From Christensenella sp. UBA5327 (GTDB lineage: Bacteria > Bacillota > Clostridia > Christensenellales > Aristaeellaceae), in assembly GCA_002411105.1 (NCBI GenBank), contig DHQX01000051.1, positions 21,727-37,690 on the forward strand: a DNA stretch of 15,964 nucleotides, in the 5' to 3' direction. Position 1 is the first letter of the stretch; every line of letters starts with the position of its first letter. The notes beneath the pieces are model-generated. The model saw nothing but the letters and a program-made list of their open reading frames with translations. It had not been told where the DNA came from and did no database searches. Shown in pieces: positions 6,142 through 12,541 of the stretch. The position numbers were made by a program, and so were the translations under genes.

Positions 6142-7181
6142 CACATCTGGGAGTAGGCCAGCAGCTCGTCATACTGGCTGTCGCTGAGCTGGAAATCATA
6201 AAACAGCCGGAAATACTCCTGGACCTCAGCTTTCAGATCAAAGTCCGCAAATTCAGGATACAACACCTTCTGCAACCACATCAGCCCCAGATAGCGCTGC
6301 ACTGAGGGCGGGAAGCCCATCCAGTTGTAGGGGCCCACCGGCGCTTTCGCATATTTTTTGTTCTGGATAGCTGTCAGGCTCGACCACAGCGGGTCCTTCT
6401 CTGCGTTCTGGTAGGCGGCCAGGGTTTCAAATACGATCACATCAGGGTTCCACAGCAGGATCTGCTCCATATCCACTTCATTTCCAGAGCCACGGCTGGA
6501 GGGGCTGTCCACCACCGCCGCGTTGTCAGCTAACAGGTCGATCATCTCGCCATGGAAGCTGCCCTTAGCGATCACATTCAGCCCCGCCTCCCCCACGCAG
6601 TAGAGCATGCTCACCCGCTTATCCCCAATCTTTTCATTGATCTCAAGCATCCGGGCATAGCTGTTGTCAAGATAAGCGGCCAGGGCATCCCCTTTCTCTT
6701 CCTTGCCCAGCAATTCCCCTAATTGCTGATATGCGCTGCCTGCATCCTTGAAAAACATGGTGATATGCACACAGGGAATGCCCAGCTGCTCCTGCAGGGC
6801 ATCCATGTCCTCCTTGATTGTCTTCTTGGGCTCGCCCACGTCCAGAATCAATTGGGGATCAAGCCGCGCCAGCTCTTCCGCATTGACTTCGTCCTTCCCC
6901 CCATACAACTGGCCCACCAGCGGCAGATCCTTCACCAGGGAATCGATATACGGGCGGCTGATGTCATCCAACCGGCTGGAGAGGCCAACAAACTTTTCAG
7001 GTGCGATGGACAGCAGCACGATTTGCGCCAAAGGCCCGGTGGGGGCGATGCGCTCTATGTTTTTGGGCAGCTGCACCGTCCGCCCGGTGGAATCGGTGAA
7101 GGACACCGTGTCCTCGGCGATGGCTAAAAACGGCAGTAACAGCGCCAGAACAAGCAACAGAGACAAACTTTTTTTCAACAT
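6141..7181 (-). CDS. BtuF/FecB-type substrate-binding protein of the putative molybdate/tungstate ABC transporter
   Basis: Extracytoplasmic binding protein (class III, Peripla_BP_2 fold) that would deliver its ligand to the permease encoded upstream. The 346 residues comprise a secretion signal (MLKKS, a Leu-rich core to about residue 20, likely cut after AIA at 20-22), lobe 1 beginning TVSFTDSTGRTVQLP, the long interlobe helix near 150-190, and lobe 2. Near the C-terminus PYNWMGFPPS at 284-293 resembles the aromatic/PPS signature I associate with MolA-like binders rather than with siderophore or cobalamin binders. There is no lipobox cysteine, unusual for a Gram-positive binding protein. The start follows AAAGGGG seven bases away. 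With Moco-type riboswitch control and MobB downstream, molybdate or tungstate is the favoured ligand; an iron chelate remains possible. Confidence 0.82.
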   Translation of the reverse strand: MLKKSLSLLLVLALLLPFLAIAEDTVSFTDSTGRTVQLPKNIERIAPTGPLAQIVLLSIAPEKFVGLSSRLDDISRPYIDSLVKDLPLVGQLYGGKDEVNAEELARLDPQLILDVGEPKKTIKEDMDALQEQLGIPCVHITMFFKDAGSAYQQLGELLGKEEKGDALAAYLDNSYARMLEINEKIGDKRVSMLYCVGEAGLNVIAKGSFHGEMIDLLADNAAVVDSPSSRGSGNEVDMEQILLWNPDVIVFETLAAYQNAEKDPLWSSLTAIQNKKYAKAPVGPYNWMGFPPSVQRYLGLMWLQKVLYPEFADFDLKAEVQEYFRLFYDFQLSDSQYDELLAYSQM

Positions 7182-7195
7182 TCGGGTACCCCTTT

Positions 7196-7969
7196 CTATA
7201 TCTCAACAGGCAGACAAAACCGGATGCGGCCCTCTTCAAGGCTTTCCACCCGGGCTTTGATGCCATAGAGTTCGTCAATCAGCTGGGCATTCACCACCTC
7301 CTGGGGCGCTCCGTTGGCGATGATGGTGCCCCCTTGCATGGCGATGATCTGGTCGGAATAGGCGAAGGCCTGGTTGGGGTTGTGGGTGGCCTGGAAGATG
7401 GTATAGCCCTTTTCAACCAAAGACCTGATACACTGCATCACCCGCACCTGGTTACCAAAGTCAAGGCTGGCAGTGGGCTCATCCATAATCAGCAGTTTCG
7501 AGTCCTGAGCCAGCGCCCGGGCGATCAGCACCAGCTGCTGTTCGCCGCCTGAGATCTGCATATAATTGCGCTCAGCCAGGCCTTCTATGCCCATTTGCGC
7601 CAAGCCGGCATAGGCCCGCTCTGTCTCCTTCAGGCCAGGCACACCAAAGGCGGGCAGGCCCGCAGAAGTGCCCATGAGCACCATGTCAAGCACCGTATAG
7701 TTGAAGGCAGGGTAGTGCACCTGGGGGATATAGGCGATGAGCCTGGCAAGTTTCGCAAGCCTTATCTGCGCTGTGTCCGTGCCGTCTATGCTGACTGTGC
7801 CTTGAAAGCCTGACAGCAAGTTCAAAATGCAGCGAAACAGCGTGCTCTTGCCCGTGCCGTTGGGGCCAAGCAGGGATACCAGCCGCCCGCTTGGAACAGC
7901 AAAGCTGACATCCCGCAGCACCTGTCTGTGGGGATATGAAAAGCTCAGGTTCTTCACTTCAAGCATCAT
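7196..7969 (-). CDS. ABC transporter ATP-binding protein, FecE/BtuD type (putative molybdate/tungstate)
   Basis: Cytoplasmic ATPase that powers the BtuCDF-type importer. In 257 residues all motifs are present: Walker A GPNGTGKST at 35-43, Q-loop glutamine Q83 in YIPQ, signature ISGGEQQ at 139-145 (Ile for the usual Leu), Walker B LLIMDEP at 159-165, D-loop SLD at 168-170 and switch histidine H196 in ATHNP. The closest named analogue by architecture is MolC of the Haemophilus MolABC system (established example of a BtuCD-type transporter for molybdate/tungstate); substrate assignment is inference from context. The ATG at 7969 forms an ATGA overlap of 4 bp with the permease stop; a second ATG follows immediately. 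The binding protein starts 14 bp downstream. Confidence 0.9.
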   Translation of the reverse strand: MMLEVKNLSFSYPHRQVLRDVSFAVPSGRLVSLLGPNGTGKSTLFRCILNLLSGFQGTVSIDGTDTAQIRLAKLARLIAYIPQVHYPAFNYTVLDMVLMGTSAGLPAFGVPGLKETERAYAGLAQMGIEGLAERNYMQISGGEQQLVLIARALAQDSKLLIMDEPTASLDFGNQVRVMQCIRSLVEKGYTIFQATHNPNQAFAYSDQIIAMQGGTIIANGAPQEVVNAQLIDELYGIKARVESLEEGRIRFCLPVEI

Positions 7970-8991
7970 GCCCTGGCATCCCCCTTTACAATCAGATGCA
8001 GAAAGAAGGGCGCGCCGATAAAGGCGGTCAGGATGCCGATGGGAATTTCCACTGCGAAGAGGTTTCGGGAGATGTTATCCACCAGCAGCAAAAACAGCGC
8101 GCCAAACAGCATGGTGGCAGGCATCAGATGGCGGTAGTTGCTGCCCACCAGCTTCCGGGATAAATGCGGTATCACCAGCCCCACCCAGCCGATGGTGCCG
8201 CTGACTGCCACCGCAGCGGAAGTGACCAGGGTGGCGCTCACAATCACAATCAGGCGCAGCCTGCCCACGTTGACCCCCATGGTGCGCGCCTCATCATCCC
8301 CCAGGGAGAGGATATTGATGCGCCAGCGCAGCAGCATCAGCGGGATGAGACCTATCAGCATGGGGATGATGGCAAAGCTGATGTCGCTCATTTTAGCCCC
8401 GGACAGGCTGCCCATCAGCCAGTAGGTGATGGCGGGCAGCTGGTTGGTTGGGTCCGCCACCAGCTTGATAAAGGAGGTGCCCGCTGAGAACAGGGAGGAC
8501 ACCATAATGCCCGCCAGCACCAATCCCAGGATTTTTTTGCCCCTGGCTCTCTGGCTCAACAGCCACACCAGCGCCACCGTGAGGAGGCTGAAGAAAAAAG
8601 CGCTTAGCGTAATCATGCGGGTGGAGGCGCCTGAGAGAATAGCAAGCGCCGCGCCAAAGGCGGCACCGGAGGAAGCGCCCAGGATATCTGGCGCTGCCAT
8701 GGGATTTTGAAAAATACCCTGATAGGCAGCCCCTGCCGAGGACAGGCAGCAGCCCACCAGGCAGGCCAGCAGAATTCGGGGCAGGCGCACATTAAAGAGC
8801 ACCGTCGCCATCCGCTCCGTCCAGAAGGGCTGGATGGGGAAGAGCCTGGAAAGCAGAATCCCCACTGTCTCACCCGGGGAGATAGGGTAGCGCCCCAGCG
8901 CAAAGGACAGCAAAACGCCTGCCACCAGGGCCACCGCCATGGCGATGATGGTGAGGCGCTCTTTTCTGCCGTGATTTTTAAGGCTTTCCAT
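7966..8991 (-). CDS. FecCD/BtuC-family permease of the putative molybdate/tungstate ABC transporter
   Basis: Inner-membrane permease subunit, predicted to form a homodimer with about ten helices per chain. Its 341 residues fit the family. Visible hallmarks: the basic N-terminus, VRLPRILLACLVGCCLSSAG at about 68-87, the YQGIFQNPMAAPDILG motif at 90-105, GLVLAGIMVSSLF at about 156-168, and the ATPase-coupling region GWVGLVIPHLSRKLVG at 268-283. ATG 8991 follows AAGGTGG six bases away, a site that lies in the intergenic-free overlap with fmdE-like (14 bp shared). It ends in an ATGA overlap with the ATPase gene. Family is certain; substrate (molybdate or tungstate rather than iron-siderophore or B12) rests on the Moco-type riboswitch, FmdE and MobB neighbours. 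Confidence 0.92.
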   Translation of the reverse strand: MESLKNHGRKERLTIIAMAVALVAGVLLSFALGRYPISPGETVGILLSRLFPIQPFWTERMATVLFNVRLPRILLACLVGCCLSSAGAAYQGIFQNPMAAPDILGASSGAAFGAALAILSGASTRMITLSAFFFSLLTVALVWLLSQRARGKKILGLVLAGIMVSSLFSAGTSFIKLVADPTNQLPAITYWLMGSLSGAKMSDISFAIIPMLIGLIPLMLLRWRINILSLGDDEARTMGVNVGRLRLIVIVSATLVTSAAVAVSGTIGWVGLVIPHLSRKLVGSNYRHLMPATMLFGALFLLLVDNISRNLFAVEIPIGILTAFIGAPFFLHLIVKGDARA

Positions 8992-9538
8992 CGGCCACCA
9001 CCTTATAATAGCGCTGACCCAGGCAAGCTTTGCACACCGGCTGCTCTTCCACCATCACATGCCGGCCGTCAGTCACGTCCTCCCCGCAGCGGCTGCAGTT
9101 CACCACCTCCAGCGGCGGCCCGGGCATGTCCCAGGGCTTCAGGTCAATCTCCACCTGCTGCACCTGAAACATCTCTTCATCCGGCAGGTTTTTGTAAAAG
9201 CTGATCATGTCCTCCCCCTCTGCGGGATGCATGCGTTTTTTGCGCCAGATGCGCACGGCCTTGCCGGTGCGGAGGTTGATAAAGCTGGCAGCCACCTTGC
9301 CAAAGTCATGGAACTTATAGGTGCGCTTGCCTACCTTGCATCCGCAGACAGCGCCAATGGCATCTGCCGGGCAACGGTCACACTCCACATACACCATGAT
9401 GGATTTCGGGTCGTTCTGGATGTCAATGTCCAGCTCCCGCATGCCCAGGCGTGCCATTTTTACACCGATGCACTGGCCCGAGCACAGGTGCCCGTGATAC
9501 TTTTCCGCAATTGCCACGTCTTCTTCAAATGTGCGCAT
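8978..9538 (-). CDS. FmdE-family protein with C-terminal zinc ribbon
   Basis: Belongs to the FmdE family, named after a gene in the molybdenum formylmethanofuran dehydrogenase operon of methanogens; no enzymatic role is established for bacterial members. The 186 residues show the signature HGHLCSGQCIGVKMARLGM starting at 15, a Cys-rich middle (C53 and C56 in ECDRCPADA, C65 and C67 in VCGCKVG), and a four-cysteine zinc ribbon at the C-terminus (C148, C151, C169, C172). The start at 9538 is decided by GGGAGGG seven to eight bases before ATG; an upstream in-frame start at 9568 lacks one. It overlaps the methyltransferase by 14 bp and the permease by 14 bp. Its cysteines and its place in a Mo/W uptake operon suggest metal or cofactor handling, which is inference. 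Confidence 0.88.
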   Translation of the reverse strand: MRTFEEDVAIAEKYHGHLCSGQCIGVKMARLGMRELDIDIQNDPKSIMVYVECDRCPADAIGAVCGCKVGKRTYKFHDFGKVAASFINLRTGKAVRIWRKKRMHPAEGEDMISFYKNLPDEEMFQVQQVEIDLKPWDMPGPPLEVVNCSRCGEDVTDGRHVMVEEQPVCKACLGQRYYKVVADGKP

Positions 9539-10250
9539 TGTCTTCCCTCCCGATGATAAACATTCCAAACCGCTTGGTGTGGGGTAGATAATATTGATAG
9601 CCTTCCCGCGTTTTCTGTGCCGGGCGCAGCCGTGCTTTCAAGAAACCCTCTTCCTTTCCCTGAGGGCAGAGGCGATAGGCCCTTGTGAAGTCAATCGCCT
9701 CCTCCAAGCTTCCAAAGGGCTGGCCATATTCCAGGGCATGGTGGAATAATTGATAATTGATCCGCTGCCGGTCCAGATCCCCTTGGATAGCGGACACAGA
9801 GCTGCATTTGGTGCGCTCTGGCCTATGGTCTCTTTGGGGATCTATGGGATCAGCGTGCACGATGTAGAAAAGCCTGCGCCTGAACAGGCGTAGAAAATGC
9901 GCGATGTTGTCCGTGAGGGTGCCATGGAAAAACAGCATCAGGCCGTCATCCCACTGGCCTTCAAGCGTGGCTGCGTCTGCCCTGAGGGCCGTGATATTGC
10001 CAATCCTCCGCCTGGCCGCCTCCGCTTCCAGAATCTCCAGCGCCTCAGCGCTTATGTCAACGCAGGTGATCTGCTTCAAATGATCTGCCAGCGCGAAATC
10101 AATCAGCCCGATGCCGCAGCCCAGATCACACAGCGTGCCTCCCGGCTGCATAAATGCCAGGAGAATGTCGGCAAGTTCCCGATGATATCCGGTATATTCA
10201 CTGGCATTGACAAACCAGCGCGCGGCTCTTTCACCCCAGATGATTTCCAA
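9525..10250 (-). CDS. class I SAM-dependent methyltransferase, first gene of the riboswitch operon
   Basis: Soluble Rossmann-fold methyltransferase. In 241 residues: a leading helix IIWGERAARWF at 3-13, motif I LCDLGCGIGL at 40-49 (SAM binding), motif II acidic end CVDIS at 63-67, and a motif IV region near DDGLMLFFHG at about 101-110. The C-terminal half (about 130-241) is Arg-rich and family-specific; it contains YLPHTKRFGMFIIGR. The acceptor is unknown. No ATG fits: the frame begins at TTG 10250, nine bases after GAAAGGGG (10260-10267), and the next internal Met is far into the domain, so TTG is chosen. The Shine-Dalgarno is part of a hairpin (10263-10278), consistent with riboswitch control of this gene's translation. 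Such methyltransferases accompany FmdE/FecCD genes in anaerobes as I recall, but without a known role. Confidence 0.83.
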   Translation of the reverse strand: MEIIWGERAARWFVNASEYTGYHRELADILLAFMQPGGTLCDLGCGIGLIDFALADHLKQITCVDISAEALEILEAEAARRRIGNITALRADAATLEGQWDDGLMLFFHGTLTDNIAHFLRLFRRRLFYIVHADPIDPQRDHRPERTKCSSVSAIQGDLDRQRINYQLFHHALEYGQPFGSLEEAIDFTRAYRLCPQGKEEGFLKARLRPAQKTREGYQYYLPHTKRFGMFIIGREDNAHI

Positions 10251-10259
10251 TAAAAAATG

Positions 10260-10278
10260 CCCCTTTCAAGTTTGAAAG
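10260..10278 (-). promoter_or_regulatory. ribosome binding site hairpin of the operon's first gene
   Basis: The RNA CUUUCAAACUUGAAAG is a perfect palindrome (10263-10278) whose 3' arm merges into the ribosome binding site GAAAGGGG (10260-10267). Pairing would hide the first half of the site. Possible translational expression platform of the upstream riboswitch. Confidence 0.5.
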
Positions 10279-10330
10279 CGTACAAACAGAAAGAAGCAAC
10301 GGCTGTGTACACTCTCCTTCTCAAATACGG

Positions 10331-10358
10331 AAAGCTTGAACGTTTCCCTTCAAGCTCT
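10331..10358 (-). promoter_or_regulatory. hairpin competing with riboswitch helix P1
   Basis: RNA AGAGCUUGAA (10349-10358) can pair over 10 positions (one G-U) with UUCAAGCUUU (10331-10340), loop GGGAAACG. The AGAG at its 5' end is also the 3' strand of aptamer helix P1, so the two structures exclude each other. The following U-rich stretch is broken (UUUCCGUAUUUG), so a classical terminator is doubtful. Confidence 0.5.
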
Positions 10359-10452
10359 CAAGGCTGCGGAACAAAAACCCTTTCAGCCTTGGGCGGCCTT
10401 TGCCGCCTGGCAGATTGCCATGGTCATCCTTTAGGCAGATCTGCTCGGAGAT
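10354..10452 (-). promoter_or_regulatory. Moco-type riboswitch aptamer (molybdenum cofactor sensor)
   Basis: Seen in the sequence: a 99-nt leader segment that folds into four helices around a junction. P1 is UCUC (10448-10451) with GAGA (10356-10359); P2 is GCAGAU (10438-10443) with AUCUGC; P3 is GGCGGC-AAAG-GCCGCC; and P4 is AAGGCUG with CAGCCUU. Invariant-looking single-stranded blocks are CUCCGAGC at the 5' side and CUAAAGGAUGACCAUGG between the P2 strands. Known: the Moco RNA motif precedes genes for molybdate transport and Moco synthesis and has this layout; the variant lacking P3 is linked to tungsten cofactor. P3 is present here, favouring Moco. Context agrees: promoter five bases upstream, Mo-uptake and mobB genes downstream. 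I recognise the motif from memory and could not run a covariance search. Confidence 0.75.
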
Positions 10453-10463
10453 GATATGTCTAT

Positions 10464-10492
10464 ACTTTACTCAAAGCAATCACTTAAGTCAA
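10464..10492 (-). promoter_or_regulatory. sigma-A promoter of the riboswitch-controlled Mo/W operon
   Basis: Minus strand -35 TTGACT (10487-10492), 17-bp spacer, -10 TAAAGT (10464-10469); start near 10457. The leader to the first gene is about 207 nt and contains the aptamer (10354-10452) and two further hairpins. The -35 lies 10 bp after the stop of the lipase-like gene on the same strand, with no terminator between. Confidence 0.75.
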
Positions 10493-10502
10493 CTCAGCGG
10501 CT

Positions 10503-11870
10503 TCAAGCTTTTTTCGGATACAGCCTGTCAAAACCCCGCACCACCATGTAGCTGTATGGGGCCAGGTCCTCCCGCCCCAGGGATTGACCGGAGAGGGAAT
10601 GGGTCAGGGTGAGGGTTTTGAAAAACATGGCGGTCAGCTCCTGTGCCTTGTAGCGCACCAGCAGCCGCTGCACCTGGATGCGCGCCTCCCTGACCCTATC
10701 AATGGGCGTGGACTGGCCAGTGAGGACGTGGTAATACCGCCGCACCGACATGCGCATAAAACGCAGCATTTTCCCCACCGTATCCTCCGCCATCGGCAAC
10801 CAGCGTTCTGCCTTCATGGTGTTGATGAGATAGCCAAGCGCCGCGCCCGCTTCCTTCCGGGGCACCGTTTCCATGGCCTCCAGATAACCCAGCACCGTGA
10901 CAAGGGCTTCCTCTATATTCCTGACGTCACTGATCAGGTCAAAAATCTCATGGAACAATGGCACTTCCCAGACTTCAGCGTAGCTTAAGGCGCGGAACTC
11001 CTCATCCGGGTCAAAGGCCCATACACAGCCCAGATGCTGGCTTAGGCCCGTGCGGGTGAAGATATCATCGGTGCTGACAAACAGCGTCAGCGGGCAAACC
11101 AGCTCCTCTGCCGCCATGCCAGCGGCCACCATGGGGCTGGCAAAGCCCATGCCCCTGATGTGCCGGGCCTGGAGCCCCTCCCCCATGCGCCTGTGCGCCC
11201 ACACCTGTAGCACCGCCGCCCCCTGGCTGTGCCCCGCCACGATCAGGGTGAAACGGCTGTCTGTCTGGCAGCATTCCTTCAGCACGTCCTCAAGCGTCAG
11301 CTTCTCCACCCCAAGCAAGTGGGCCGCCGTGGGGAAATCAATGTCATCTGCGTTGCTCTCATATAGCTCACACAGGTATTCAAACCCGGCGTGTATTTTT
11401 TCCGGGTGCTCAAAGCGGGTGTTGCTCACCCAGTCCTGGGGGCGCTTTCCTGTGCCGGTAAAGCCGATGGCAACTGCAAAGCGGCCGCCCTCAAGCGGCT
11501 TGATCAGGGTGATGGCCTTCCCGGTGTCATAAAGGAGCGACTCATCCCGAAGCCCCTTCAGCTGGGTAATGGGGTTTGACAGGACGGTCAGGCGTTTGGC
11601 CAACTTGGGAAGAAAATCGTTCAGAAGCATCTGCCGCCAGTCCTTGTCCTCTTCCACCGCCTGGATGCCGGTCAGAAGCCTGCGGTCAACCTGGATGGCG
11701 ATGTCAGTCCACCCGGCATTGATCCAGGCATCGGTTTGAAAATCGTAGGCCAATTGCGCCAGCTCCAGGCCAAAGCGCGCGCCTTCCCGGCTGGGCTGTT
11801 CACAGTCCCAGTCCTTGATCCAGCCCAGATCCTCCAGGCTGGTCTTGGTGATTCTCCCATAAATGCCCAT
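10503..11870 (-). CDS. class-3-lipase-like alpha/beta hydrolase, cytoplasmic
   Basis: Probable serine esterase or lipase of the alpha/beta hydrolase fold. In 455 residues, the Lipase_3 pattern is visible: the oxyanion-type segment AIGFTGTGKRPQDWVSN at 134-150, HAGFEYLCE at 160-168, the nucleophile elbow VAGHSQGAAV at 211-220 (Ser215), and an acidic residue in FVSTDDIFTR (D268 or D269). The third triad member may be H280 or H307; I cannot decide. No signal peptide or membrane segment, so it should act inside the cell. Residues 310-455 are an alpha-helical C-terminal region with no motif I know. ATG 11870 is chosen because a run of seven G (11877-11883) stands six bases before it; an upstream start at 11900 would lie inside the promoter. 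Substrate unknown. Confidence 0.82.
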   Translation of the reverse strand: MGIYGRITKTSLEDLGWIKDWDCEQPSREGARFGLELAQLAYDFQTDAWINAGWTDIAIQVDRRLLTGIQAVEEDKDWRQMLLNDFLPKLAKRLTVLSNPITQLKGLRDESLLYDTGKAITLIKPLEGGRFAVAIGFTGTGKRPQDWVSNTRFEHPEKIHAGFEYLCELYESNADDIDFPTAAHLLGVEKLTLEDVLKECCQTDSRFTLIVAGHSQGAAVLQVWAHRRMGEGLQARHIRGMGFASPMVAAGMAAEELVCPLTLFVSTDDIFTRTGLSQHLGCVWAFDPDEEFRALSYAEVWEVPLFHEIFDLISDVRNIEEALVTVLGYLEAMETVPRKEAGAALGYLINTMKAERWLPMAEDTVGKMLRFMRMSVRRYYHVLTGQSTPIDRVREARIQVQRLLVRYKAQELTAMFFKTLTLTHSLSGQSLGREDLAPYSYMVVRGFDRLYPKKA

Positions 11871-11890
11871 ATTCTGCCCCCCCTGAGCAC

Positions 11891-11919
11891 ATTTTATCAC
11901 CAGTCCCCGGGGGGTTCAA
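11891..11919 (-). promoter_or_regulatory. promoter of the lipase-like gene
   Basis: Minus strand -35 TTGAAC (11914-11919), 17-bp spacer, -10 TAAAAT (11891-11896) preceded by TGA as an extended -10. Start near 11884, giving a leader of only about 14 nt that is mostly the ribosome binding site. Confidence 0.7.
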
Positions 11920-11961
11920 CGCCGCTACATTAAATTTTCTTAAGAATTGAACAGATTTTGC

Positions 11962-11990
11962 TTGCTTGTTGGCCGGCTGGGATTTATAAT
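11962..11990 (+). promoter_or_regulatory. promoter of the structured RNA / zinc-ribbon transcript
   Basis: -35 TTGCTT (11962-11967), 17-bp spacer, perfect -10 TATAAT (11985-11990). Start expected near 11997, exactly where the closing helix of the structured RNA begins. Confidence 0.75.
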
Positions 11991-11994
11991 CAAG

Positions 11995-12206
11995 GCGGTT
12001 GAACCGCGGTCTGTGGTTGCAAGCCGATGCCAGTCGCAGGCAAAACGGCCCACGTAACCCGGATAATGTCCGGCGAGCATGGTGCGATCTAGGAGTCAGA
12101 CCGGCCGGGAATATTTCCCGAGAGAACGGCGTGAGGGCGGAAACGCAGAGCAATGTTCCAGCCGGCGGGTGTGGGGGCAAAGACCAGGTCAGCGCAGGTT
12201 CAACCC
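11995..12206 (+). ncRNA. structured RNA of about 210 nt; candidate raiA-motif RNA or cis-regulatory leader
   Basis: No long frame explains this GC-rich stretch, but it folds. GGUUGAACC (11997-12005) is exactly complementary to GGUUCAACC (12197-12205), and the helix can extend by GCG/CGC past one bulged A, closing the whole element. Inside: GCCG/CGGC (12023-12026 with 12046-12049), hairpin CCGGA-UAAUG-UCCGG (12059-12073), CGGGAA-UAU-UUCCCG (12106-12120), GCG-GAAA-CGC (12137-12146), and a long-range GUCUG/CAGAC pairing (12009-12013 with 12097-12101). Size, complexity and host group fit the raiA motif, a trans-acting RNA usually found near raiA/comFC in Bacillota; neither gene is here and I cannot verify the match. 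No terminator separates it from the zinc-ribbon gene, so cis-regulation is the alternative. It shows no features of RNase P, tmRNA or 6S RNA. Confidence 0.6.
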
Positions 12207-12231
12207 ATATTTATTAGGGGGTTACCAAACC

Positions 12232-12516
12232 ATGTACCAAGACAAGACCCTGGCTTGCCGTGACTGCGGCGCTGAATTCGTTTTCACCGCCGGCGAGCAA
12301 GAATTCTACGCGGAAAAAGGCTTCCAGAACGAGCCCACCCGCTGCAAGGATTGCCGCCAAAACAGGAAGGCCAGCCGCCCCTCTTCCAACGGCCCGCGCG
12401 AAATGCATGACGCAATCTGCGCGGAGTGCGGCACTGCAACCAAAGTACCCTTCCTTCCCCGCAACGACCGTCCCATCTATTGCAGTGAGTGCTACGCCGC
12501 GATGCGGAATCAGTAA
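12232..12516 (+). CDS. small zinc-ribbon protein, CxxC-x17-CxxC type (zf-trcl)
   Basis: A 94-residue protein with four CxxC knuckles making two treble-clef-like zinc ribbons. The first is C9-x2-C12 with C38-x2-C41 (zf-trcl: LACRDCGAEFVFTAGEQEF, then PTRCKDC); the second is C63-x2-C66 with C84-x2-C87, exactly 17 residues apart (CxxC-x17-CxxC domain). A basic/Ser-rich linker (QNRKASRPSSNGPR) joins them. Members are common in Clostridia; the role is unknown, with nucleic-acid or protein binding assumed. ATG 12232 has AGGGGG at 12216-12221, ten bases away. It is the only protein gene on the transcript that begins with the 210-nt RNA and ends at the terminator 12542-12566. Expression may be governed by that leader. 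Confidence 0.88.
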   Translation: MYQDKTLACRDCGAEFVFTAGEQEFYAEKGFQNEPTRCKDCRQNRKASRPSSNGPREMHDAICAECGTATKVPFLPRNDRPIYCSECYAAMRNQ

Positions 12517-12541
12517 CCTCCTAAAGATCAGATGAGCAAAG

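Noticed and set aside
9059..9556. 165-codon frame opposite the FmdE-like gene
   Set aside because: Shadow of the FmdE-like gene, whose HGHLC signature, zinc ribbon and ribosome site are unmistakable.
10354..10452. Tungsten-cofactor (P3-less) version of the Moco RNA
   Set aside because: A full P3 helix GGCGGC/GCCGCC is present, which the tungsten-linked variant is known to lack; W as transported ion is still possible.
12176..12198. Resemblance of the GGCAAAGACCAGGUCAGCGCAGG stretch (read as two parts, GGCAAAGACC and AGGUCAGCGCAGG) to signal recognition particle RNA
   Set aside because: The conserved SRP apical loop and helix order are missing; the stretch is part of the closing helix region of the larger RNA.
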